Positions 26,501 to 38,768 of a DNA stretch of 64,000 bases are shown here, in pieces. A model generated the notes under the pieces. That model had not been told where the DNA came from. It saw only the letters and a list, made by a program, of their open reading frames with translations, and did not search any database. Origin of the DNA: Kryptolebias marmoratus (lineage: Eukaryota; Chordata; Actinopteri; Cyprinodontiformes; Rivulidae); the NCBI RefSeq assembly GCF_001649575.2, contig NC_051434.1:8760308-8824307 (forward strand), given 5' to 3'. Numbering within the stretch: the first letter of the stretch is position 1; every line of letters begins with the position of its first letter. The position numbers were made by a program, and so were the translations under genes.

Positions 26501-29109
26501 TTGTCTCTGCTCTATTGCCCCCTCCATTATCCTTCAAGGCAGAAATACAAGAATTCAATTAAAAAAGCATGTAGTGACCTTAAAACACATGCACATGGGT
26601 GAACACACACAGAGCCGATGTATCAATTAATCACCATCTGTCACTTGACCATTATTGTCTGTGTATCCTCATTGGGCCATGCGATTTACACATTTGTAGC
26701 ACATTTTCTAGGAAAGTAATTTTGGTTTAAACTGACCATTATTATTCTTAATTTTTAAAGATGTGATTATTAACATAATGGATGCCAATGTTGGTGGTTG
26801 GGACCCTTTAGCAACAAGGAATGAGTGTTTGCTGGAACTTATGGTAAAATGTTTTTATAGGTCTATCATTGTGAGCACATACACGAGGTCACAGTTTAAG
26901 ACTATAACACTCTGGCTTGTGTAATTATTTGCTGCTTTTAACAAGTTACCAAAAACAATGTTCCTCACATCTGTACATACAAACTATAGTAAGGATTACA
27001 GGGTTGTTTACTTTGCTAAAACATGAAACATAAACACTGGAGTTGACCTTTACAACAACAAAAAAAAATAGGGAGAATAATGTTACAAGTATGCACACAA
27101 AAGCAGGGTAAGAAAATAGATTACTTCATTTGACAAGGTGTGAAATATGCCAGTTGAAATATTAAAGTGGAAAAAAATAAAACTTCAAATGTATAAAAAA
27201 AAAACCCTGAAAGATATTCTAATCTTTGAAATAACAGTTTGTTAAACTCTTCAACTTGGTTCACTGATGTTTAAATTTAGTCAATCCAACATGTGTCTTG
27301 GTTATTTTTTAGCATGCAGATGTTAAAATATTTCAAATGTATCACGTTTGAATAACTTTTGGAGCTTTGTGTCTGATTCTGTTCTCATTGTCCCATTCTG
27401 AAGATACAATTTTTGTGACACAATAAATCTGCAGCCTCATAACACAATGTCAGGGTGAACTTTTTATTACGATTTAAATTAGGATAAAGGGTAAGTTTGA
27501 TACAGTATCTAATATGGATCACGGTTAGTGGAAATTAATGTGAGCCTTTTGAAGGAAGCGACAGACAGCAAAAAGTGCATGTGTGCTTTTACTATTATAT
27601 TTTTACCCTACATTCCCATTCTGTCTCTCACTCTCCTATTTCATCCTTTCTTTCCGACTTGTCTACCTGCATCCATATATCTTTCTAACGACTGTCCCTT
27701 TAAGGGGCTGTCAGTCTTGACAATCCTCCTTTAAATGCCACATGACACAACCAATTTATCTTTACCTATCTACAGAATACAGGTGTATGTCCGTGCAAGT
27801 ACACAAATTATTTGTGAAATTCTCATTAATGTGTGTTCATTTCCAATAAATGTATTCATGCATCCTTTTGCTCCTTTCTGTGTATGCAAGTCAGGTTCAG
27901 TGGTAAGTGATGGGCTAGCCAACAGCCTAAACAAGCTTTAGCTCAGGGGGGTGAATGCTTGCTATCTATCTAACTGTCTGAAAATGAAAAAGACAGGCAG
28001 ACTTAGGAAGGGAAAAAAACATTTACAACATTTATTATTTATTGTTAAAGCCAAAAACTCTTTTAGTGACAATAAAACTAAACTTTCCTTTCTTCTTTTT
28101 AACTGCTGTTATTGAACAGTCACATGAGGGAAATAAAAGTTCTTTAGTTTCAGCTTTAAGTCCTGTTCTGGTTCCATTATGGACATACATTCGGTTAACA
28201 TGGGAACTATTTGGTCAACATGCTGCCATATAAATCCAAAGTTACTGATTTATTTTGCGCTGCATTTGAAACAAAATGTGTTGCAGAGCAACTTTGAATC
28301 TGTGACACAATGTGTATGCTGTGTAGTATCACTGAAAGTATATCATTGCCCATCCATTTGTCCAAAAGGTGTTGGGATGCTGTCAAAATGTAAATAGAAA
28401 AACAAAGAACAAAAGACTAAAAATTATTGAATTTCAAAGGTTTTTAATTAATAAGACTACAAAGGCAGCACCCGTTGTAAAAATGTTATTGTTTCTTTGA
28501 AAGATATATGCAAATTTTGAATTTGATGCCAGAAATCTATTTGCAAATTCATAATGTTAACTTTGTTGCATTTTAATTAACTATGGTTTAACTGATTTGC
28601 AAATTATTTAATTATGCCTTGTCTAATATGGAAATGGAATTATAGATGATGTAAAAATAAATCCTATTACACACACACACAATTGAAATGGTAATAAATT
28701 ACCATTTTGAACACTTTACCTTTAACACATATACTATGCAAACAATCCTAGCTAAAAAATAAAAAGTCATTTTTAATGTAGTTAACATCTCAGTGTGTGT
28801 TCAGTTTGTTTTATGTGCTAAAGACATGAGTTAAACAGCAATAATTTGATCATTTCTGTTTTAAATCTGCCAAGCACCACCGAAAATATTGAAAAAGCCA
28901 AACAGTCAGACAAACATTTGTTCTTTAGGAACCATTTGGAAAACAATTTTTACCAATTTACTCTGTCACAGTTAGCCAGTTTCACATATCTATGAAAGGA
29001 GAACCTATTGCAAATTACAAGTTTAAAACAGACCAGATGGTGAAGAAAGTGGAAGTAAGCCATACACTTTCAGGGAGGAGCAGGGAGCTAACCGAGGTGC
29101 TAGTCAATG
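23584..29109. other. Intron stretch, little recognised
   Basis: Holds the 15-bp inverted repeat at 25707. The stretch 24040-24260 is GC-richer than its surroundings. No exon or named repeat was identified. Confidence 0.6.
25707..25743. repeat. Inverted repeat, 15-bp perfect arms, 7-base loop
   Basis: TTGTACTGTAATATC at 25707-25721 is matched exactly by its reverse complement at 25729-25743 across the loop CAAACAA. A further GCAGTACAA lies just to the right. It could be a transposon footprint or a chance AT-rich hairpin. Confidence 0.85.
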
Positions 29110-29437
29110 CAGTTGTTCGCAAAGTTGGGATTGGGACCCCACAGGAGTTTGTGAAACACCTCATGAAGGGTTTTGAGATGAATCCCAGAAATCAAATAAC
29201 ATTTAGAATTAATTACTCATAGCATATTTTTGTATATTTATTATAAAATATAAAAATAAGAAGTCAGAATTAGATGAAATATTCTCACAAATGTTGAGGC
29301 TGTTTGTGTTGTCATTATATTCTTGTTTAATTGATTTATTATCTGTGTTTTTGTACGCTTTGACAACCTATAGTCAGAATCACGAGTGTCTGACACTGTT
29401 ACTTTTGGGTCAGAAGCTGAAAAGTTTGGGAATCAAT
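29110..29437. mobile_element. Short non-autonomous hAT-type element
   Basis: The left end (29110-29150) contains CAGTTGTTCGCAAAGTTGGG followed by GGGACCCCACAGG. The right end (29400-29437) contains TTTTGGGTCAGAAGCTG and AAAAGTTTGGGAATCA. These resemble the inverted ends of hAT elements (CAGTGGTTCCCAAA type). The length of about 330 bases with no transposase makes it MITE-like. The 8-bp target duplication typical of hAT is not clear. A 76-codon open frame at 28992-29222 runs through the left end and is therefore unlikely to be a gene. Confidence 0.55.
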
Positions 29438-30575
29438 AAATTAGTAAAAAAGAGTCTACTTTTGCAGTGTATTTCAAAATACTGTTGAAAGCAATAGAAA
29501 TTAATACACAAGTATGATTGGGATAGTTCTGCTGAGATAAACTTAAATATATTTTATCTTTCTTTGCTTTAAAATACATTTTTGCACAGATAATTATAGT
29601 GGTCATAGATAGGCTTAGGTGATGTTAGCTGATGTCAGGCAGAGGTGTACGTGATGAGTTTAGTATGTTTGTTGATCCTTTTTTGCCAAAAAGTAAGGGG
29701 AGAGATTTAGAATCATCCCAAAGCTCTTTTGCATGTGAACAATACAAAATAATATTGTAATAATAATATTAATACTGTTTTCCACTATTGTGAGTCAGAA
29801 TAGTCTTAGAATGTTTGTCTTCAACTCCTTTGACAAAAAGGCTAATCCACCACCAAACTTCATTCAGAGGGCCTCTCATCTGACGTGCACAGATAGCAGC
29901 CATGGCTCCTGTCACATACCAAAGACAAAACCCCTATTCCTTCATGATGCACCACAGAAGGATTTATCATTTCTGAACATCGCGGCTTTGCTGAAAGGGA
30001 TAGCGAGTAATGGATGTTTGCACTACTGGGTGTCAATAAGTGTGACAAAGTGAGACGCATACAGACATAGTGTGTGGTCTAGCACACACAGGCAGGTAGA
30101 TGCACACTGACGGCTTATGAGAGGAGAAAAGAAGACAGTGGCAGCCAATTCACATTTTGTAAAATTATTTTTTAATGCCTTTTTCTTCTGCAAACATAGA
30201 TGCAGACACAACCACTTTAACAGAATGCTATCTACTGGAAGAAATGGGTGTTTTTTTCTCATTCTGACTTTCACAGTGATGTCATTAAGTGTGCCCATTT
30301 AAGCTTGCATGTACAAAGGTTGATGGGGTTTACTCTGCCCTTTTGTGATTTGGTGTGTGTGGCTTCACTTTGTGTGTCTTTCAGACATCACTGAGTCAGA
30401 TATGTGCCATTTGATTTATGATTAAAGAGGCTCTGAGATGTTAGAAGTGAACAGAATCCAAATAGCGAATTCAGAAAGGCAAAAGTAGTGCTTTTAAGGA
30501 TATTGATTCCATGCAAATATATTTTGATAAGATTGTAAGATATTATGAACCCAGCATGGGTGGCGTTTGAATTAA

Positions 30576-30621
30576 AATATGAACCAACTTCACATTATAT
30601 AATGTAATGTTGGTTCATATT
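30576..30621. repeat. Palindrome of 46 bases with nested 14-base palindrome
   Basis: The arms AATATGAACCAAC (30576-30588) and GTTGGTTCATATT (30609-30621) pair perfectly. Inside lies the perfect palindrome ACATTATATAATGT (30592-30605). Only the three-base steps between them fail to pair. Confidence 0.9.
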
Positions 30622-31082
30622 GTGTAATTACTATGTTTTATGGAAGAACCCTTCCATTAAACTGTATTGGAGAACATATTTTAAATTAATGAAGTCATAA
30701 GATTTCCCTTTTTTAAAGGTTTTATTTCTAATAAATGAAAATGGGAATACAGGGTGTCTAGCACAGCTATAGTAAAATGTTATTCATTTTGAATTTTCAT
30801 AGCCTTGCAGTGGTTACAGTGAATATATATTTAGTCACAGACATTAATTTTCTGTATGTCTCTCTTGGGTACATTAAGAATGTTATTCACCTAAATTCTC
30901 TGGTTCTTCCCATAATACTCAGATGAATGAATCCAGTCAATGAACAGGGTGCAAGGGTGACCTGGATAGTAGACCTACTTATGGGTGTTTTTTTGTTCTC
31001 TGTGTTCGTGAATGTAGGAGTGTGACGGATTTAATGGATAGCATGCCACTGTGGTCAAGGACCACCCTACAGACATAGAAAT

Positions 31083-31100
31083 ACACACACACACACACAC
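31083..31100 (+). repeat. (AC)n microsatellite
   Basis: Nine uninterrupted AC units. Confidence 0.9.
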
Positions 31101-32510
31101 CGAAATGCACACAGGAAGGCTAGGGAATGACTGATTTACAAGACACACCAATGACTATTGACCACATGTACTGTAACCTGAAAAATGACTCTGTGTGTGC
31201 GTGGTGTGCCACTCAGACTGGTGCTGTTAATCAATCACTCACTAGAGACCCTGAACTTTGAACACCAGTAAAGGAAATAAATCTACTGGACACAAAGCTG
31301 AAAGAGAGGGATAGTGGAGAAAAGAAAGAGAACAAACCCTTATTTTGTTTTTTCTTTTACCAACAAAAATACTTTATTTATGTGTTACTTTGACTACAGT
31401 TTTTACTTTTGTGAACAAGCATAGAGGGCTCCAGCTGTAAAAAAAATAGTAATTGAGAATTTATTTAAATAATTCATTGATTATTTGAAGTATTGAATAA
31501 TAATCAATACATTTCTGTAAGCCCCCTACCATTACCCATGGTTAGACCCACGTGCTATGTCAGTGCATAGCACACAAACACATTTGTTGTTTATTTACTT
31601 TTCAAAAACCTTTCAAGAACATTTTATGGATAGTCACCTGGATCATTCATACTTCTGTTCAGAGATGAGATGTCAGGATGTTTTTGACAATAGGTTACTC
31701 TTTTTTTTTTTTTTTGAACGTTTTTGACAATCAGTTTGAAGACAAGCAAACTCCCCATTCCAGCTGAAGTGAGTTGTCCTTCAGTAAGGAAATGTAAAAG
31801 TCCAATAGTGCTTGATTTCCTTAATAAATCAACATTGGTAAAACAAGACTTGATGTTTTGCCAATGCACATTGGAAATCAGCGTGTAAAGATGCTTTAGT
31901 TGTTGTTTTAGTCAGAAAAGCATCAGTCTACTGTTTGTGCAACATTGTTGTTGAAGTCATGATATGCTAAGCTAAACTGGTTTATCAATGCACTGCTTTT
32001 CTTTTATTTGATATACTCTGACTTTTTTTTCTACAATTTTCTCATTATTTTTATTCATTCTCCATTGCACACAAAATATTGTGAGCATGTTGCATGGTAG
32101 ATGTAATTATCCAGGTGAAACACTGGTAGCAAAGAATAGTAAGCAGTCATGTGGATCAAACAAAGCACCAAGCAAAAGATTTTGCATCTGAATTTTTGTA
32201 ATCAAGTTACTCAATGGATTGTTTCAGCCTTGCTGATTTGCTCTTACTCACATAAATATTTCTTATTTTTTTAAAAAACTGAGTTAGTATTACACCTAAA
32301 ATACTGTAGTCAATATGCCTCTTTCATAACGAACACAGTCAGGATTTGATTTTCTTCACTTTTCATCTTCAACTTTAACACAGAGTTTTTAAAGAAATGG
32401 AGGTCACAAAAAAGTGAAACTGTTAGATATATAGTTTAGACATAATTGTAGCAATATAATTTAAGGAGTGCAGAATCTAAACATAATGTGCATACTGTAG
32501 AATAAAAGAG

Positions 32511-32540
32511 ACTTAGGCATGCTGTACAGTATGCCTAAGT
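32511..32540. repeat. Loop-less palindrome of 30 bases
   Basis: ACTTAGGCAT followed by GCTGTACAGT and ATGCCTAAGT equals its own reverse complement except for one mismatched pair (positions 11 and 20), a G-T wobble in single-stranded form. Confidence 0.9.
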
Positions 32541-33424
32541 TGATGCCTTGAATCCGAAGGCTTTCAAGAGAGCTAAAAGATTATTATAGACTTAAATACC
32601 AGTCCTTGTTTGACTGCAGAAAATGTAACTGTCTCTGCAGTGATCGTGAACTTCTTTTCTGTGTGGCAACACCTGCACTGAAAAATTTATAACAGAAATC
32701 TTTTCTTGGCTCTTCACCAATAAGTTCAGTTTGACAACAGAGTTTGCAACGCTTGCGATAAAACTGGTAACAGATTTTTGAAACAGGTTTTGTGGACTGA
32801 TCAACTTCAAATATCACATTTTGACAAATTATATTAATTTAAGTAAAGGCAGAAGAGAAACAACTAAAATTGAAACAACTGTCTTGCAAAAATGAGGCAA
32901 AAAAGTAAAAGCAAACCTCAACAACTCCAATAAGAAAACGTAAAATGACTTCAAAAATTGAAAATTAGTACTCAAAATCAAAATGAGACTTTCTTAAGAG
33001 GTTCAAACAAGGGGTTTTTGTCTCTTGTGGGTCCTCCACCTTGTAATGTCCACCAACTGATGTATGTTGTCTGTTTTTTCCTCTATTCTAATCGAATGTT
33101 TCTTTTGTAAATATTGTAAATAAACCGCTGCTCATATCTAAAAGATCACAATGTCATAATTTTCTCTTCAGAATCTTATTCAAAGCCCTTCGAAAGTAGA
33201 GCTAAAAAACTATTGATGGTTAGAGTTGTTTTATGTCTTCCTGCCGCAACACCTGTTGAACATTCAGCGTCCAAAAACAACAGCATTAAATATAATATAA
33301 CATATAATATAACTTGGGTAAAAAAAAGAAATGTAAGTGGGTTTTTTTTTATTTTGACCCCCTGATGTGCAAAATGTTTTCCCAGTCCAGGTCGCTCGAT
33401 TCCACGCATGGTTTCACTCGTTAT

Positions 33425-33546
33425 CAAACCCTGCAGAAGCCTGATCACGACCTATTAGTATTGAACTGAATCAAATGTTTGAGCACAGAAAGATCTAAAG
33501 CGGGCCCAGCAGGGAGTCCCTGAGAACAGAGCTGGGAAACACTGCT
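33425..33546 (+). repeat. Fish dispersed repeat fragment with hAT-like right end
   Basis: CTATTAGTATTGAACTGAAT, then AGATCTAAAGCGGGCCCAG, then TCCCTGAGAACAGAGC and CTGGGAAACACTGC. This follows the order of a widespread fish repeat, which ends with a motif of the type GGTTGGGAAACACTGC. Only the last 120 or so bases are recognisable. Confidence 0.45.
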
Positions 33547-34489
33547 GGAAGAGAGACTTTAACAGATGATCATATACATATTAACCACTCACTGCATGAT
33601 GAAACAATACAGAAATAACAGAAACGTGACGTTCAAGAAGAAAAATAAAGGCACCCAAAAATTACATAAATCCTTTAAGAGGTTTGATTAAACACATCAT
33701 ACGTAAGTATTAAATAATTCTCCTGCAAGTTCAAATTAGGACAGAGTGCCTTAAATATGTTCATATTTTAATATTGAATGTTATGTAAAATTAAAAGCGT
33801 CTAATTTAATTAAATGAAGGTTAAAAATTATCTGGAGTATTAAAATTAAAGGCCTTGCATTACAGTTTTATTTTGCCATCCACACTTTGGACAATAAAAC
33901 ACAATATATTTTATGTCTATACATCTGGAAAGTTGTCTTTTTGGTAAGGATGATTTGAGAGTAAATGATTTGAAAACATGAGCAGGTAATGTTTCCACAT
34001 TTGAAAACAGGAACAGAGGCATAAATGGAGGAAAAGGGAAAAGGACAGATGAACAAGAAGGGAGACTGTAGGAAGAGGAGGTTCAGAGCAGTTTGGTTTG
34101 TGGGGTCAGGTTTTGGGTCAGTGGTAACTCAATAAAAAACACATCCCCAAACTAAAGCACATACACAGCCACAGACGAGCACGGATCTACAGTTTCTTTA
34201 GCTTGCAGAAAAATACTCCCAGTGGACTCTTGGCACTGTTGCTGTGGTGGTTAGGGACTCATAGTTACAGATCCTGACAAAAACACAGAGGGAGGGTTAA
34301 CACCTTTTAGCTTCAGCTTTTATTTAATAAGTACTTTAAATCATAAAATTATCTTTGTCTCTAACCCAAGAGATTTTTAGTTGTTTTTTTTTTTGCTTTT
34401 GGTCTCCTCCTCCAGTTGAGAGATGTATTATTGTTATAAAATATTATACACTGTTATAAAAAACAAATCTCCCTCTTTCTGCCCTGTTT

Positions 34490-34680
34490 AAAGGGATAGT
34501 TTGGTAAAGTTCTAAACAATTTGTATTTTACCTGGTATAGATACCTTTTCAACTACCTCAATTTGAAGAAATCGTGTTTATGTCTGATGAGATGGACGGA
34601 TCCCTAATATAAAAAACAACCTAGACCAGCGTGGTTTGTTGCCATCTTAAAACAACTCCAAGCTTCAAAATTTCCTAGCA
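34490..34680 (+). repeat. Possible dispersed repeat fragment
   Basis: AAAGGGATAGTTTGGTAAAG, then TATAGATACCTTTTCAACTA, then GTTGCCATCTTAAAACAACT resemble a repeat I recall from fish introns, but no second copy is visible here to confirm it. The right boundary is unknown and could run to about 34900. Confidence 0.35.
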
Positions 34681-36361
34681 GTTTATTCAAATGCTATTTC
34701 ATATACCTTTATACCACTGTCAGTGTCTCAATACACAAGAATTGACACCTCTGACTTGTAAAGAAATACTATACACGGTACAATAAGTTGAAGCCGTATT
34801 TGTAGTGCACAGACTCTGGTCCCAAAAGTACAAGATGGAAGATTCGTTACACTGAGTTCTGCTGACTTCAGTTCCTAATGATGAGTGAAATGGTTATTTT
34901 TTTGTCTAGTATTTCCTTACATGCTGATGCTAAGCACAAAGACCAGGAGCAGTAGCTGTAAAACCTCTAGTGCACCCTGGAACAGTTCCCTGTGGGAATA
35001 TAAGAATATTTCAGAAAAACAAACTTGACAATACTAGCATTTGCATGAACGATAACAGCATTTCGAAGACTGGAGTTGTTTTAACATGCGAAACGATGTT
35101 AGAAGTGGATCTGTCATCATTATGCAGCCATTATTAGTTTATCAATGTGGTCCAAGAAGACCTACTTCCAAAACTGAGCTTTTCTAATACCTTGATTCTT
35201 TTTTATCTATTCAATTGTAAATTTGCTGCCTTACTTAGAATTACTGGTCCTTTGTCTAAGCCAGTCTCTGTTGAGCTTCAGTTATTGATTATTTAACACT
35301 GGAATACTGTGGTATTTATTAAACTATATGACAGACTCGATCCTGACAAAGTACTCTGGTCCTTTGGTTAGAAAAAAACACAAAGTCATCATAGTTAAAC
35401 AACAGGGATTAAATTATTTTAAAAGTCATTTGTTTCCTTTTCCTTCTGTATAGTCTCATCCACATCAACATGCCACAATCTTTGTGCCAGTCATACCATC
35501 AGTTCTTTTCTGTTCTTGTCACAAACTCAAAGAGACTGGAGCGTAAAATTAAAGAAACAGATTAAATCAAATAAAGTAAATATTTCCTCTGGTCTGTTGT
35601 CTAGATCCTGTGATACTGACCTAAAGAATTCCTCCTGCCTGTCTTCTCAGCTGAACTGTTTTTGAGCTGTTTTTGACATATTTGATTTTCAAGGATCCAC
35701 TCTGGGAAATGAAGATTGTAGATGTAGGTTGTTATTGTATTGATTCGACGATGTTCATGTGTGTTTGTGCTTCAGTTAAGAGACGTTCCAATGAGAATTG
35801 ACTGAATCAATATTGATGTTCCATTGTGTTTGTGAAGAGCATATGGCATGTCAAAATGCTCTGTAACTTCACTAAGATCTAAATATGACTGACTGAATCA
35901 ATACTATACTGAGGTAAGAGCTGATATTTACCAGTGACGTAATGTGGACAGAAAGAGAATAGTTAAGGAAAAATGTGATTATTGCACTCCTAAATTTTTC
36001 ATTCAATTTGTAGTGGTCAAATATGCAAATAAATAAATAAATCCAGAGGTGGTGGTTTATTTTATTACATATGAAAATGGATTCCATAATGTCTAAATAT
36101 AGTTACAGGAAAAAAGTTTGGACATTCCACACATGAAATCAGATCTGTGGTTGTTTAATAAATGATTAGTCACTGCAGTTCCTAAACTTAACATGGGGGG
36201 AACAAAGAGTTTTGCAACAAATCACAAAATCTTAGGTTTTACCTTGTTCTCATCTGCACCCCTCTTTTAACGGACTGCCATTGAAAGTGAAACATGAAAG
36301 TTTTTGCACATGTCCGTGTGTGTGTGTGGTTGTGCACTCCTAAATTTGTCATTCAATTTTT

Positions 36362-36633
36362 GCAATTAATAACTCAGTCACAGATATTGAGCCAAATTTG
36401 GTGTGGTAGCAGCTGAGAGTCATCCTCAACACATTTTCTGAGCGCTAACACATCTCACATGATCTCACAAATCACACAAGATCACGCAAAATGTCATTCA
36501 TGACGACTGACCAAAGTCTCTGTAACTCGCCCCCTTCCTATCATGAGATCATTCCAGTTTAAAACTCAGACATTAAAGGCAGTAGGAGATATTCATTCCT
36601 TCACGGAAAGTCAAGCCTTTAATTTTAACTTTC
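36362..36633 (+). repeat. Dispersed repeat family A, copy 5 (5' truncated)
   Basis: Starts at the AACTCAGTCACAGATATTGA block and continues with AATTTGGTGTGGTAGCAGCT and GAGAGTCATCCTCAACACA. It retains the segment with repeated ATCTCAC/ATCACGC motifs that is lost in other copies, and ends with GGAGATATTCATTCCTTC. It is the best copy for the 3' half of the family. Confidence 0.7.
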
Positions 36634-36680
36634 ATTTTGATTATTTTCCAACCCTCCCACTGTTGTCATTATGACTGCAC

Positions 36681-36706
36681 AAAATAAAATAAAATAAAAT
36701 AAAATA
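36681..36706 (+). repeat. (AAAAT)n short array
   Basis: Five units of AAAAT between family A copies 5 and 6. Confidence 0.85.
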
Positions 36707-37467
36707 CAATATTGGCCCCTCAGATTCATAGGAATACACAAATAAAGAGTCTAGCATTTGCACTAGCCAGATTGTGTGGTTTCTTTATGGAGGGAAAAAA
36801 AGTTGTCTTTTTGTGTTGGAGTGTGTATCATCTTGTGCTTTATCCTTCCCGTTTCTGTACGTGTGTGTGAGAGAGAGCGCAAAGAAAGGGAGCACTCCAC
36901 TGAGATTAACCTGTTCTTCATACACTTGCTAATGTGATTTCACTACTGTACACAAAACACACACATGCATTTGCAGACACACACACACGGAGACTAGATT
37001 TAAAAAGGAAAGCACCTTCCAATCCATCTCTTTTTCACTTTCTATAAAAGAATTTTGTTTTCAGCTCATGAATCTGAAAACGCGTAAATCCAGGGATAAA
37101 TGGTGACAATAAATAAAAATGGCGTGTTTGTGTGTATATATCTGCATATGTACTCAAAAGTTTGTTTTCTCCAAGAGTGTGGCGCGGCATAATAGATACT
37201 GGAGAGGGAGAAGGGGAAGAAAGGAACGGCTGGGGGTTTATTTTCATAACATGATATTTGCTGAAGGGTAAAGAGAGAGACAGATTTACAAAATATGTGT
37301 GATACGAGAGAAAAAAAAACTGGGACGACAGTAGAGGCAAAGAAATATGGTTGAGAGATAGATTTAAGAATAAAAGGAAGGATTAGGTACATCAGACATC
37401 ATTAAGGAAGAGGCTATTATTTGATCTTTAAGTCGTATAATATCACTGAGACAATTAAATGTCTAGC

Positions 37468-37788
37468 ATTCCTTAAAGGAATGCATATCACCCACCACCT
37501 TTTCATGCAAAAGAATTCAACTACAATCATCTTGTTCTGAGAATGAGTTGAGTTATAGCAGTTTGGGTCAAGCCTTGTAAATGATGACTCTCAACTACTA
37601 CCACGCCATTTTTTAGCTCAATATCTTTTAAATGAACTGAATTATAGCCATTTTGTGTTGGCTAATGACAAACGGCTGTGGTGGCCATCTTGAATTTGGT
37701 TAATGAGCTGTAGATGAACAGCAACAGGTTACTTTCTGAAAGTTTCATTAAAATCCATGAAGTTCACGAGAGATTTTGTTCAAAGATA
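37468..37788 (-). repeat. Dispersed repeat family A, copy 6 (reverse)
   Basis: A reverse-oriented copy about 0.8 kb from copy 5. On the + strand it reads GGAATGCATATCACCCACCA, then GACTCTCAACTACTACCACG, then GGCTGTGGTGGCCATCTTGA and CTTTCTGAAAGTTTCATTAA. Copies 5 and 6 form an inverted pair with a gap of about 830 bases. Confidence 0.7.
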
Positions 37789-38689
37789 AACAGGGTTGAC
37801 GCCAACAGTAAGTGCCAAAGTTTCAGTCTTTATAGCAAATTTTCTAGTGCTTAAAGCATGTGTGGGGTATCATTTTTTTTAGAAAGCACATGGAGACATA
37901 AACAAAACAAAACACAATATCGTCTCTTGTCTTTACGTTCAGGGCAATAACAACTGCTGCAAAAGCACATTTGTGACCGAGTCAAAACAACTGAAAAAAA
38001 AGAAGCATGATTAGGATATGTCAGATATGATGGCAAACATAGAATAAAAGCACAAAAAAGTGCAAATAATTATTAAATATGAAGGAGAGGAAACAGAAAC
38101 TTAGAAATGAAAAAAAAAATGTATAAGTAAGAGGAAGATTAAACAGAAGATTAAGAAGTAAAATAGAAAGATTAGAAAAGTTATGGTTCTTAAGAAACTA
38201 GCCTTTTTGTGATACAGTTCTTAATAAATAAAACATGGAGTCAGAGAAAAATGTGATTACAAAGAGCCATAAATGCAAGCACGGAGCAGAAAAATCCAAA
38301 AGTCATTATGATGTGCCAGTATTTGAAATAGAACCGCTTAATCATACTGAAAATGCATTTGTAATTCCTGCCTTACCACTCAATAAAATGGGAACACGGA
38401 CCTAATCAAGATTTGATTTTTCTATTTTTTCTATTGAAGAGAAGAAGGATGAAAATGCCACAACACTTTCCGTTATTACTCAGAATGAACAGCAAGCATT
38501 TATTCGTCAATTAAATGAAAATCAAACCAAATCTTCTTTTTAATCAATGAGAGGCCAAATTTAATAAGACTCAAAATAATGTGCACTATCCAGCAGGCTC
38601 CGAAGAAAGAAATTGGTTCATGAAATGAGTTTACTATGATGAGTTTAGGATGTGCTTCCCCCTTTTTTCTGCTTAGTGGTAGAATATTA

Positions 38690-38768
38690 GTTATTTCAGT
38701 CCTAAGCCCTTCAGCATGTTGAAATGTCCCTGGGCAAGACACTGAACCCCACAACGTCCTAATATTTT
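38690..38768 (+). repeat. Family D repeat, tail fragment
   Basis: TGTCCCTGGGCAAGACACTG followed by AACCCC is the body of the same family as the repeat at 50800-50932, here on the + strand and without the tRNA-like head. Its boundaries are uncertain. Confidence 0.5.

Larger units (their letters stand above)
29438..33424. other. Intron stretch with two palindromes
   Basis: Apart from the palindromes at 30576 and 32511 and the AC repeat at 31083, no feature is recognised. Confidence 0.6.

Noticed and set aside
31540..31572. Inverted repeat GTGCTATG / CATAGCAC
   Set aside because: The 8-base arms with a short loop are not distinguishable from chance in 64 kb.
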